Under the pieces are notes generated by a model. It was given only the letters and a program-made list of their open reading frames with translations. It was not told where the DNA came from and ran no database searches. Position numbers and translations under genes: made by a program. A DNA stretch of 56,324 nucleotides from Spirochaetia bacterium (GTDB lineage: Bacteria; Spirochaetota; Spirochaetia; DAHUYW01): assembly GCA_030041455.1 (NCBI GenBank), contig JASHNV010000146.1, positions 74,174-130,497 on the forward strand, written 5' to 3'. Positions 24,786-33,166 of the stretch are shown piece by piece; positions within the stretch are counted from its first letter, which is position 1; every line of letters starts with the position of its first letter.

Positions 24786-25553
24786 TCAGAACTCGATGAC
24801 GAACTTCACGCGGTCGCCGCGGTAATGGCAGACGACGATATAGGCGACCTTGGAGTCGTCGGCGTAGATTTTGTGCTTGATCACGAGAATGGGCGTCGCT
24901 TTCCCGGACTTCAGGAGTCTCGCGCCCTCCGCGCCGTAGGCGCCCGCCTCGATCGAGACGGCGGTCTTTTTCAGCGCGATCCCGTAGTCGCTCGCGAGGA
25001 TCTCGTTGAACCGCCGGTTCGCGACGTCCTTCAGGTGGATGTCGGGCGAGAGCGAGGAGGCGATGTAGATCTGCTCGAAGCAGAGCGGTTCGTCGTCGGC
25101 GAGGCGCAGCCGGTCGATCCGCACGAAGGGCTTTCGCGGGGAGATGCCGAGCTCCGCGGCGACGAGGTCGTTCCTGACCTCCGTGTCGATTCTCACGACG
25201 CGGGTGGAGGGCTTGAATCCGTTCTCGCTCGCCCACTTCGTAAAGCTGAAGAGCCGGCCCAAGTGGGGCTCGTACTTGAGTCTCCGCACGAAGGTGCCCT
25301 TTCCCCGAGTCCGCTCGAGGATTCCCTCCCGCACGAGCACCCGAAGGGCTTCCCGGACGGTGATTTTGCTCACTCGATACATCCGGCACAGCTCATCCTC
25401 CGTCGGGACGAGAGCTCCCTCCGGGAGCTTGCTGTTCTGGATCTCGGCGAGGAGCTGGTTCTTGATTTGGACGTAGAGCGGCGTTCCGCTGTTTCGCTGA
25501 AGCTGAAATCGAGCGGCGTCGGAGGCGACTGGTTTCGTGCGGGTATCGGCCAT
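24786..25553 (-). CDS. GntR family regulator with UTRA ligand domain
   Basis: A 255-aa regulator. An N-terminal winged helix (about residues 24-92) has the GntR signature LPSE-like LVPTEDELCRMYRVSKITVR then GKGTFV. A UTRA (HutC-type) effector domain occupies the rest (FTKWASENGFKPST, RIDRLRLADDEPLCFEQIYI, IKHKIYADDSKVAYIV). It lies inside the sugar operon between kinase and aldolase genes, so it probably senses a sugar or sugar phosphate and controls this operon. A GGAG site precedes ATG 25553. A candidate operator is the dyad at 30945-30963. Confidence 0.88.
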   Translation of the reverse strand: MADTRTKPVASDAARFQLQRNSGTPLYVQIKNQLLAEIQNSKLPEGALVPTEDELCRMYRVSKITVREALRVLVREGILERTRGKGTFVRRLKYEPHLGRLFSFTKWASENGFKPSTRVVRIDTEVRNDLVAAELGISPRKPFVRIDRLRLADDEPLCFEQIYIASSLSPDIHLKDVANRRFNEILASDYGIALKKTAVSIEAGAYGAEGARLLKSGKATPILVIKHKIYADDSKVAYIVVCHYRGDRVKFVIEF

Positions 25554-25628
25554 CGGTATTCTCCGTCTAGCGCGCCTCGATATCTCGTCCCGGCAAAGGC
25601 GGCGCGCCGTGAGGGCCCGGACGGGCGC

Positions 25629-27143
25629 TCACGGGCGCATGAGCGGGGGAGCGGAGGCAATGCCGCAATAGTACGCGTTCTTGAAGCACGCGAGTCTCTT
25701 TCGGTAGAGCTCGTGCGCCTCGCCGTCGAAGTGGACGACCTCCTGGACCCGGCTCATCGCGCGGGCGGCCGCCTCGATCGTCCCGTACCGTCCGATCGAG
25801 ACCGCGGCGAGCATCGCGCACCCCAACGTTCCAAGCTCGACCGCCTCCGGGACCACGAGGTCCCTCCCGAGAATGTCCGCGAGCATCCGAAGCCAGAAGC
25901 GACTCTTCACGATGCCCCCGGAGATGCTCGCCGCCGCCTGCGGCCTCCCGTGATCGCCTACAATCTCCGCCTGAACGTTCACGAGGTCGGCGACTTCAAG
26001 CAGGATTCCCTCGAGGACCGCTCTCGTCACATGCCCCCGCGAGTGCGTTTTCCGCAGGCCGATGAACGCTCCGCAGGCCTCCGGATTTCCGTGCGGATTG
26101 CGCGACCCGAGGATGTACGGCAGGAAGAGCACGTCCGAGAGGTCGGGCGTTATCCCGCTCGCCTCCTCCTCGAGCGCCGCGTAGTCGCCGCCTGAAAACC
26201 GGAGAAACTCGTCCTTGTACCACCGAAGGACGTCGCCCGAGGCGGCCGTCGCCATGACGGAATACCACTTCCCGCGGACCGGATGGCAGAAGAGGTAATT
26301 GCGCCTGCGCTCGTCGATCGGCGGGCTGCCCGCCACCGTTCCCACCACGCCCGCCGTTCCGATCGTGATCCCGAGCGCGCCGTCTTCGACGACCCCGAGG
26401 CCAAGTATAGTGCATATTCCGTCGCCCGTTCCGACGGCGACGGGCGTGCCTTCCGGGAGCCCGGTGAGCCGCGCCGCCTCCCGGGACACGGAGCCGGCGA
26501 CGATTTCGGGTCGCGAGAGGGCGGGGAGGCGGAGCCCGCCGAATCCCAAGCCGCGGAGCGCCGACTCGTTCCACGCGAGCGTCCTCGCGTCGAGCAGCAT
26601 GGTTCCGGACGCGTCCCCGTAGTCGGTGCCGAGGGCGCCCGTGAGCCGGTAGCGCACGAAGTCCTTGATCATCGCGAACGAGGAGACCCTCCGGAAGCGC
26701 TCGGGCTCGTGCTCCCGCACCCAGGAGAGCGCGTTGATGGTGGCCTCCCCGGTCAGCATGCTTCCGGAGGAGGCGACGACGCTCTTCGCGGCGGCGCTCT
26801 CCTTCAGCGCCGCGAACTGGGCGTACAGGCGCTGATCCTGCCAGTGAATCACCGGACGCACCGGCTTCCCGCTCTCGTCGAGGAGCACCGGCATGATCAT
26901 CATGCCGCACACCGAGATCGCCTCGACGCGTCCGACGTCTCCGATCGAGCCGGCGAGGCGCCTGAGCTCCGCGGCGATCGACTGCCAGAGCGCCTCAGGG
27001 TCGATCTCGTACTCGCCGGGCGCTCCTGCCATGAGCGCGTAGTCGCGGGTGACGATCTTCAGACAGCGCCCTCGATCGTCGTGGAGGCCGATCTTGGCGC
27101 ACGACGTCCCGACGTCGATGCCGAGCAGCAGACCGGGCTCCAT
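25629..27143 (-). CDS. FGGY-family carbohydrate kinase
   Basis: A 504-aa sugar kinase. It has the N-terminal phosphate loop LLLGIDVGTSCAKIGLHD, the substrate segment HWQDQR (about residue 90), VAVGTGDGICTILGLG with the catalytic-base aspartate, and the C-terminal ATP segment ASISGGIVKSRFW. FGGY kinases phosphorylate pentoses, ketohexoses or their 6-deoxy forms; the downstream aldolase suggests a ketose such as rhamnulose, fuculose or xylulose. ATG 27143 is three bases after the permease stop, so the genes are coupled. No sugar isomerase is in the window. Confidence 0.9.
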   Translation of the reverse strand: MEPGLLLGIDVGTSCAKIGLHDDRGRCLKIVTRDYALMAGAPGEYEIDPEALWQSIAAELRRLAGSIGDVGRVEAISVCGMMIMPVLLDESGKPVRPVIHWQDQRLYAQFAALKESAAAKSVVASSGSMLTGEATINALSWVREHEPERFRRVSSFAMIKDFVRYRLTGALGTDYGDASGTMLLDARTLAWNESALRGLGFGGLRLPALSRPEIVAGSVSREAARLTGLPEGTPVAVGTGDGICTILGLGVVEDGALGITIGTAGVVGTVAGSPPIDERRRNYLFCHPVRGKWYSVMATAASGDVLRWYKDEFLRFSGGDYAALEEEASGITPDLSDVLFLPYILGSRNPHGNPEACGAFIGLRKTHSRGHVTRAVLEGILLEVADLVNVQAEIVGDHGRPQAAASISGGIVKSRFWLRMLADILGRDLVVPEAVELGTLGCAMLAAVSIGRYGTIEAAARAMSRVQEVVHFDGEAHELYRKRLACFKNAYYCGIASAPPLMRP

Positions 27144-27145
27144 GC

Positions 27146-28156
27146 TCAGGCGGCCTTTCTCTGGCGGATCGCGTCGAGGCCGACCGCCACGAGAAGAATC
27201 AGGCCCGAGAAGAACTGGTTGAAATAGACCGACACGTTGAGCAGCTGCAGGCCGTTCAGGATCAAGCCGACGATGATCGCGCCGATGATCGTCTTGCCGA
27301 TCGACCCGCGCCCGCCGAAGATGCTCGTTCCTCCGATGACCACGGCGGTGATCACCTGGAACTCGAGGCCGTTCGCGAGAATCGGCGCGGCGGAATCGAG
27401 CTGGGATATGGTCGTGAGGCCCGCGATGGCGCAGAGCACCCCGGTGATCGAGTAGATGCTCACGATGGTCGACTTTACTCGGATCCCGACGATCTTCGCC
27501 GCCGTGACGTTGTTCCCGATCGCGTAGATCCGCCGGCCGAATACGGTCATGCTGAGGGTGAACACCCCGGCGGCGAGGAGCACGACGGTGAGGATCACGA
27601 TGATGGGTATGCCGAGGAGCGCCCCCTGGCCGAGCACGAGAAAGGACTTTGGAAAACCGTACGTCGCCTGGCCCTTCGTATAGATGAGCACGAGCCCGCG
27701 GGTCATGCTCATGGTGGCGAGCGTGACGATCAAGGCCGGGATCCTGAGCACCGCGGTGAAGAAGCCGTTGAACGCTCCCGCGGCGAGCCCCACGAGGAGG
27801 GAGACGAGAATGGGGACGACGATCGGCACGTCGTGGTCCTGCAGGATCGAGCCGGCGAAGGCGGCCGAAAGCGCCACGATTCCTCCAACCGATACGTCGA
27901 TGCCGCCCGTGAGGATCGCCATGGTCATCCCGATGCCGACGATGGCGATCACCGAGATGCTGATAATGATGTTCACGATGTTGGAGAAGGTAAAGAAGAC
28001 CGGCTCGGCGATTCCGAGCGCCGCGCACATCACGACGATGACGAGAATGAGGATCCACGAGTCGGGAAGCGCGAGCCTCCGCCTCCTTTCGCCCGCCGCG
28101 CGGCCCTGGCTCTCCTCCATGCGGGAATCCGGCCCCGCCGCGAAGCGCGCTCTCAC
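27146..28156 (-). CDS. Sugar ABC transporter permease (RbsC-type)
   Basis: A 336-aa permease with eight to ten helices. It contains the RbsC/BPD_transp_2 signatures GGIDVSVGGIVAL, the cytoplasmic coupling segment VFGRRIYAIGNNVTAAKIVGI and a late IGGTSIFGGRGSIGKTIIG. One permease gene presumably forms a homodimer in the inner membrane. The start is taken as GTG 28156, overlapping the ATPase stop (GTGA). ATG 28121 is an alternative that shortens the N-terminus by 12 residues; neither has a strong ribosome-binding site. It is part of the six-gene sugar operon. Confidence 0.88.
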   Translation of the reverse strand: MRARFAAGPDSRMEESQGRAAGERRRRLALPDSWILILVIVVMCAALGIAEPVFFTFSNIVNIIISISVIAIVGIGMTMAILTGGIDVSVGGIVALSAAFAGSILQDHDVPIVVPILVSLLVGLAAGAFNGFFTAVLRIPALIVTLATMSMTRGLVLIYTKGQATYGFPKSFLVLGQGALLGIPIIVILTVVLLAAGVFTLSMTVFGRRIYAIGNNVTAAKIVGIRVKSTIVSIYSITGVLCAIAGLTTISQLDSAAPILANGLEFQVITAVVIGGTSIFGGRGSIGKTIIGAIIVGLILNGLQLLNVSVYFNQFFSGLILLVAVGLDAIRQRKAA

Positions 28157-29670
28157 GGCGGGCCGCCCAGGCTGAGAGCGGCCAAGACGTCCTTCGACGT
28201 CGCGGTCCGACCGAGGTCGAACTCCGAGAGAACCCCCGCGGAAAGGAGAAACAGCCGGTCGGAGATCTCGACGGCTTCCCGGTGATCGGAGGTGAGAACG
28301 AGGATCGCTTTCCCCGCGTCCCGCAAGCCGCGAAGCTGCCGATAAAACTCCGATCGAGCGCCGACGTCGACGCCCTTCGTGGGCTCGTCGAAAAGGAGGA
28401 TGCGCTGGTCCGCGGCGAGCCACCTCGCGAGCAGCACCTTCTGCTGGTTTCCGCCGCTCAGCCTGCTCACCGCTTCGCGGACGGAAGGCGCGCGAACGCT
28501 CAGGCTCTCGATCGTCCGCGCGACGATCGCGCGCTCCCGCTTTCTCCTCACGACCGCGAGGAAGCCCTTCAGGCGGTCGAGTATCGAGATCGAGCAGTTG
28601 TCGCGGATCGAGAGAAACGGGAACAGGCCGCTGCGGTGTCGATCCTCGGTCAGGTACCCGATGCCGGACCGGATCGCCGAGCGCGGGTCGAGGCGCCTCG
28701 GCGTCCGGCCGTCGACGAGGATCCGTCCGGAGGCGGGAAGGAGGAGCCCGAAACACGCGTCGGCGAGCTCGCTCTTGCCCGAGCCGAGGAGGCCGAGGAT
28801 CCCGACGATCTCGCCGTAGCGGAGGTCGAACGAAACGCGGCGCAGGATCCCGCCGACGCGCAGGTCCCGAACGCTGAGCGCGACGGGGCGGCCGGAGGCC
28901 TGAGCGCGCCCCCGCGGAGGCGGCTCGCCTGAGCGCCTCGACCCGACGATGTTCTCGATGAGAAACTCCTTCGTGAGATCGACGTTCGCGAACGTTCCGA
29001 TTTTTCTCCCGTCGCGAAGGATCGTTATCCGATCGCAGAGCGCGAGGACCTCCTCGAGGATGTGGCTGATGAAAATGATGGACACTCCGCGCTCTCGGAG
29101 AGCCCGCATGACGGCGTACAGCTTCGCCTTCTCGGCGTCTCCGAGCGAGGCGGTCGGCTCGTCCAAGACGACGAGGCGAGCGTTCTTCGAGACGTTCGAG
29201 ATGATCTCCACGAGCTGCATCTGCCCGACGCTGAGATCCGACACGCGATCCGCGGGATCCAGGCCGAGGTCGTACTCGGCGAGCAATCGAGCCGCCTCCG
29301 CGCGGGCCCGCCGCCAGTCGATGATGCCGAGCCGCCGCTTCGGGAAGGAGTTCATGCAGATGTTCTCGGCGACGGTCAGATGGGGAAAGAGGGTCGGCTC
29401 CTGGTGGACGAACCTGAGCCCGCGCGCTCGCGCGAGAATCGGATCGATACGATCCGTTACGAGGTCGCCGAGGACGAATCGGCCCCTGTCGGGGGAGTAG
29501 AGTCCGTTCAGCAGCTTGATGAAGGTCGATTTTCCCGCGCCGTTCTCGCCGAGCAGGCCGTGGATCTCGCCGCGCGCCACGTCGATGTCGAAGTCGATCA
29601 AGGCGTCGACGCCCGGGAACGACTTGAAGATCCCGCGTGCCTCGAGAATCGGCCGCGATGCGTCGGTCAT
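28153..29670 (-). CDS. Sugar ABC transporter ATP-binding protein (two fused ATPase domains)
   Basis: A 505-aa RbsA/AraG-type protein with two tandem nucleotide-binding domains. Domain 1 has Walker A GENGAGKST, signature DLSVGQMQ and Walker B LVVLDEPTA. Domain 2 has GLLGSGKSE, signature RLSGGNQQK and LLFDEPTKGVD. As usual for this family the first signature and second Walker A are degenerate, consistent with one main hydrolysis site. It energises uptake through the neighbouring permease. It lies between the binding-protein gene (129 bp upstream) and the permease, which it overlaps by four bases. Confidence 0.9.
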   Translation of the reverse strand: MTDASRPILEARGIFKSFPGVDALIDFDIDVARGEIHGLLGENGAGKSTFIKLLNGLYSPDRGRFVLGDLVTDRIDPILARARGLRFVHQEPTLFPHLTVAENICMNSFPKRRLGIIDWRRARAEAARLLAEYDLGLDPADRVSDLSVGQMQLVEIISNVSKNARLVVLDEPTASLGDAEKAKLYAVMRALRERGVSIIFISHILEEVLALCDRITILRDGRKIGTFANVDLTKEFLIENIVGSRRSGEPPPRGRAQASGRPVALSVRDLRVGGILRRVSFDLRYGEIVGILGLLGSGKSELADACFGLLLPASGRILVDGRTPRRLDPRSAIRSGIGYLTEDRHRSGLFPFLSIRDNCSISILDRLKGFLAVVRRKRERAIVARTIESLSVRAPSVREAVSRLSGGNQQKVLLARWLAADQRILLFDEPTKGVDVGARSEFYRQLRGLRDAGKAILVLTSDHREAVEISDRLFLLSAGVLSEFDLGRTATSKDVLAALSLGGPP

Positions 29671-29799
29671 CCCATCGGCCCCGGAAAAGCTCGAACGACG
29701 TCCGAGACCGTAACGGCGCGCAGGGGGCCTCGAGTCGACCCCCCGCGCGCGCTTCCTTTTCTCTTCACTCTCGCCTCGCTCCCGGCGCCGCCCGACGCC

Positions 29800-30858
29800 T
29801 CAGAGCTGTTTCCACTTGATATCGCCCCACAGGCTCTTGAAGCCGTTGATGTTGTCGTAGGTGACCAGATCGCCGCCGAAGTAGAGGGTGCTCGGGATAA
29901 GATTCGAGAGGCCCTGAATCCACTTGTCGAGCATCACGCCCGCCCACACCCCTTCGAGGTAGGGATATTGCGAGAAGCACGCCGTTACCTCTCCCTTCCG
30001 GATGAGATCGAGGGTCCCGGGATTGCCGTCCACTCCGACGATGATCGGCGCGCCCGGCTGGCCCGCGGCCTTGTAGAGCCCGGTTTGCTGCAGCGCGCTC
30101 ACGGCCGCCGGAGCGAGCAGGTCGGTTCCGAGGATGAAGACGTTCGCGTCCTTGTGTTTGAGGAGGATGTCCTTGTAGAGGGGAATGCTCGCCTCCACCG
30201 ATCCGCCGCCGCCGCCCGCGCCTCCGACCTCCCCGACAACCTCGTACTTGCCGCTGTAGTTTTTCGCCATCTCGTCCATGAACCCGTTCACGCGATCCTC
30301 AAGCGGCACCACGTTGATCGCGAAGTAATCCTTGATGATATACGCCTTCGCGCCACCGAGCTGCTTGATCACGTAGTCCGCAAGGGCCTGACCCGCCTTC
30401 CGATTGTCGGTTATCAGAAAGCTGTCGACCGGCACGCTCACGTCGCGATCGATCGCAAAGACCGGAATTCCGTCCGCGCGCAGCTTCGAAAGCGCCGGCG
30501 ACACCGAGGAGTAATCGTACGCGATGACCACCACCCCCTGCACCTTCTCGGTGTCGAAGGTCATGAGCTGCTGGTATTGCGTGCTCGGGTCGTTCCCCGC
30601 GTTCGTGACGGTGACAGTATATCCCATGCTCTGCATTTGATCTTTCAACCCGTTTGCCGCCGCCCAGTAGAACGGCGCCGTGGCGAACGGGAGGCTGAAG
30701 CCGATCGTCCCCGGCTTGATCTTTTGGGTCGTCGTCACCATCGAGCTCGCGGAACCGCCCGCTGTCGCGCCCGCGCCGGTGCTCTTGGCGCAGGCGGCGA
30801 GAGCAAGGCAGGCGATCGCGGCAATCGACAGTGCTTGAACGACGCGCGATTTGCTCAT
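29800..30858 (-). CDS. Sugar ABC transporter substrate-binding lipoprotein (RbsB-type)
   Basis: A 352-aa lipoprotein. The signal ends in the lipobox LAAC (Cys23), followed by a Gly/Ser/Thr linker and a periplasmic-binding-protein type 1 fold: GTIGFSLPFATAPFYWAAAN, VQGVVVIAYDYSSVSPAL, IPVFAIDRDV, a Gly-rich loop EVGGAGGGGGSVEAS and VFILGTDLLAPAAVSAL. The fold binds sugars or autoinducer-2-like ligands. It is the first gene of the sugar operon and has a strong AAGGAGGGGG site before ATG 30858. Confidence 0.88.
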   Translation of the reverse strand: MSKSRVVQALSIAAIACLALAACAKSTGAGATAGGSASSMVTTTQKIKPGTIGFSLPFATAPFYWAAANGLKDQMQSMGYTVTVTNAGNDPSTQYQQLMTFDTEKVQGVVVIAYDYSSVSPALSKLRADGIPVFAIDRDVSVPVDSFLITDNRKAGQALADYVIKQLGGAKAYIIKDYFAINVVPLEDRVNGFMDEMAKNYSGKYEVVGEVGGAGGGGGSVEASIPLYKDILLKHKDANVFILGTDLLAPAAVSALQQTGLYKAAGQPGAPIIVGVDGNPGTLDLIRKGEVTACFSQYPYLEGVWAGVMLDKWIQGLSNLIPSTLYFGGDLVTYDNINGFKSLWGDIKWKQL

Positions 30859-30900
30859 CTTTCCCCCTCCTTATTTCGGGACGGTCCGCCCCGCGATCCA

Positions 30901-30929
30901 ATTCTGTGACGAGAGGTGAGAATTGTCAA
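30901..30929 (-). promoter_or_regulatory. Promoter of the sugar operon
   Basis: Consensus TTGACA (30929-30924), a 17-bp spacer and CAGAAT (30906-30901), giving a leader of about 35 nt to the ATG at 30858. Confidence 0.55.
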
Positions 30930-30944
30930 GGAAAAGTTATGATG

Positions 30945-30963
30945 TATAATTTAATAAATTATA
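30945..30963. promoter_or_regulatory. Perfect AT-rich dyad, candidate shared operator
   Basis: TATAATTT (30945-30952) and AAATTATA (30956-30963) are exactly complementary around a 3-bp centre. It lies between two divergent promoters in a very AT-rich 60 bp, contrasting with the GC-rich surroundings. The GntR/UTRA regulator of the sugar operon is the obvious candidate binder; an UP-element role is an alternative. Confidence 0.5.
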
Positions 30964-30971
30964 ACTTATGA

Positions 30972-31001
30972 TTGACCAAACTCGAGTCGCCGCGTTAGAA
31001 T
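30972..31001 (+). promoter_or_regulatory. Promoter of the E2-E1 operon, predicted leaderless
   Basis: TTGACC (30972-30977), an 18-bp spacer and TAGAAT (30996-31001), with ATG 31008 six nt beyond. No Shine-Dalgarno sequence. Confidence 0.6.
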
Positions 31002-31007
31002 CGACGC

Positions 31008-32156
31008 ATGGCAATCGAGATCAAGATGCCGAAGCTCGGGCAGACAACCGACGACGTGCGTATTGTCAGGTGGCTAATCGGTCCCGGGGACGCAGTCAAG
31101 AAGGGCGATCCGATCTGCGAAGTCGAGACGGACAAGACCACGATGGAGCTCGAGAGCTTCGCCTCCGGCACGGTCGTGTCCCTGATCGCAGGAGCGGGGG
31201 ACACCGTCCTCGCCGGAGAGGTCATCGCAACCCTCGGCGGCCGGGATGAGAAGGCGGGCGATCCTCCGGCGCGCGCGGCGGAAACGCTCAGGCGCGAAGA
31301 GCCGGAGCGGGCCGCCGGGCGGTCGAGTCCGCGCGCGAGCCCCATGGTGCAGCGGCTTGCGGAGAAGAGAGGGATCGACATCGCCCGAGTGAGAGGCACC
31401 GGGCCCGGCGGAATCGTCACGCTGAAGGACTTGGACGCTCCGGGCGGACCCGCGGGGGACGGTTCGTACGAAGACGCCGCCTCGGAGGAAGGCTTGCTGA
31501 GCGAGCAGCAGCGGCGCGTCGCCCAGATCGTGACCTTGAGCAAGAGCCGCGTGCCTCACTACTACCTCCACGCAACGGTCTACTGCGAGGGGCTCCTGCG
31601 TGCGCGCGGCGAGGTCGAGAAGCGCGTCCCGCGAGCCGTCTCGATCGACGCCTTCTTCGTCCGCGCGCTCGGCGTGGCGCTCACGCGCCATCCTCGGCTG
31701 AACGCCTCCTTCTCCGAGTCGAAGCTCGCGATTCGGAGGACCGTCGGGATATCGGTCGCCGTGGCGGTGGGCGAGGATCTCTTTACTCCGGTCATCCAGC
31801 GGCCGGACGTCAAGAGCATCGTCGAGATCGACGGCGAGCTCCGAGCGCTCGTCGACCGCGCGAAAGCCCACGGACTTCGGGGGGAGGATCTTGCCGACGG
31901 TTCGTTCACCCTCTCGAATCTCGGCATGTTTCCTATCGACTCGTTCGAGGCGATCATCAATCCGCCGCAGATCGGCACGCTCGCGGTCGGAACCGTCAAG
32001 AATATCGTCGCCGTCGAGGACGGCGCCGCCATCCGAGTCCGGCCGGCGTGCGTCGTCACGGCAAGCTACGACCACCGGGCGGTGAACGGCGCGCAGGGCG
32101 CGGCCTTTCTCGCAGAGATCAAGTCCATAATCGAGACCGAGTTGGGAGGTCTATGA
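31008..32156 (+). CDS. Dihydrolipoamide acyltransferase (E2) of a 2-oxoacid or acetoin dehydrogenase complex
   Basis: A 382-aa E2 component. The lipoyl domain (residues 3-78) carries the lipoylated lysine in EVETDKTTMELES (K43). An E3/E1-binding domain follows (SPMVQRLAEKRGIDIARVRG, about 108-140), then the trimer-forming catalytic domain ending in SYDHRAVNGAQGAAF. The catalytic DHRxxDG motif has Asn in place of Asp, a variant seen in acetoin-type enzymes. It transfers the acyl group from lipoamide to CoA. It is the first gene of a three-gene operon; its TGA overlaps the next ATG. Confidence 0.9.
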   Translation: MAIEIKMPKLGQTTDDVRIVRWLIGPGDAVKKGDPICEVETDKTTMELESFASGTVVSLIAGAGDTVLAGEVIATLGGRDEKAGDPPARAAETLRREEPERAAGRSSPRASPMVQRLAEKRGIDIARVRGTGPGGIVTLKDLDAPGGPAGDGSYEDAASEEGLLSEQQRRVAQIVTLSKSRVPHYYLHATVYCEGLLRARGEVEKRVPRAVSIDAFFVRALGVALTRHPRLNASFSESKLAIRRTVGISVAVAVGEDLFTPVIQRPDVKSIVEIDGELRALVDRAKAHGLRGEDLADGSFTLSNLGMFPIDSFEAIINPPQIGTLAVGTVKNIVAVEDGAAIRVRPACVVTASYDHRAVNGAQGAAFLAEIKSIIETELGGL

Positions 32157-33166
32157 TGTCGAACGGGTCGGAGGCCGCCGAGGTCCTTGAGCGAATCGGC
32201 GCCGAGCGGGCGCTCGGCATGTATACGAAGCTCGTCGAGATCCGCCGTTTCGAGGAGCGCATTCATTTCCTCTTCCTCGAGGGAAACGTACCGGGAACCG
32301 TGCACCAGTACATCGGTCAGGAAGCGTGCGCGGTGGGCGTCTGCTCCGCCTTGAGCGAGGGAGACGTGATCGCTTCCACCCATCGGCCGCACGGCCACGC
32401 CATCGCGAGAGGGCTGCCGATGCGCTCCATCGCGGCCGAGCTGTACGGGAGGGCCACCGGCACCGCGAGAGGCAAGGGCGGCTCGATGCACCTCGGCGAC
32501 CTGTCGAAGGGGATGCTCCCGGCGATCGCGACGGTCGGCGACAACATACCGATCGTCGCGGGAGTGGCGCTCGCGTTTCGCCTGCGCCACGAGCCGCGGG
32601 TTGCGGTGAGCTTCTTCGGAGACGGCGCCGCAAACGAGGGAGCCTTCCATGAGGGCCTCAATTGCGCCGCCGTTTACAACCTTCCGGCCGTTTTTGTTTG
32701 CGAAAACAATCTCTATGGAGCCTCGACCTCCATCCAGAAGGTCGTCAAGGTCGAGAACATTGCCGATCGTGCCGCCTCGTACGGAATGCGCTCCGACATC
32801 GGCGACGGCATGGATGTCTTCGACGTCTACGAGCGCGCGAGCAACGCGATCGGCGCCGCGCGCGGCAACGGCGGTCCCACGCTCCTCGAGCTCAAGACCT
32901 TCCGCTATTCCGGCCACTCGAGACGGGATCCGAACAACTATATGGCGAAAGAGGAAAAGAGCTACTGGAAGGCGCGGGACCCGATCGCCTTGTGCGAAGC
33001 GGCGCTGTCGAAATGCGGGTTTTTGAAGCCGAAACTCGCCGCCGAGATTCAAGCGTCGGTGGCCAAGGAGGTCGACGAGGCGATCGAGTTCGCGCTTCAA
33101 TCCCCGTTCCCCGAGGAGCAGGAGCTCTACGACGGCCTGTATACCTCCATCGAGGTGCCGCGATGA
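32153..33166 (+). CDS. Dehydrogenase E1 component, alpha subunit (thiamine diphosphate)
   Basis: A 337-aa alpha subunit. The TPP/Mg motif starts FFGDGAANEGAFHEG, with the YNLPAVFVCENN segment after it. Upstream is the substrate and regulatory part with HQYIGQEACAVG and the STHRPHGHAIARG loop, and downstream the conserved FRYSGHSRRDP. The length and motif order resemble acetoin dehydrogenase AcoA as much as pyruvate dehydrogenase PdhA, so the substrate is open. Tandem ATGs at 32153 and 32156 follow GGGAGG; the second has better spacing. It overlaps E2 and E1-beta by four bases each. Confidence 0.9.
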   Translation: MMSNGSEAAEVLERIGAERALGMYTKLVEIRRFEERIHFLFLEGNVPGTVHQYIGQEACAVGVCSALSEGDVIASTHRPHGHAIARGLPMRSIAAELYGRATGTARGKGGSMHLGDLSKGMLPAIATVGDNIPIVAGVALAFRLRHEPRVAVSFFGDGAANEGAFHEGLNCAAVYNLPAVFVCENNLYGASTSIQKVVKVENIADRAASYGMRSDIGDGMDVFDVYERASNAIGAARGNGGPTLLELKTFRYSGHSRRDPNNYMAKEEKSYWKARDPIALCEAALSKCGFLKPKLAAEIQASVAKEVDEAIEFALQSPFPEEQELYDGLYTSIEVPR

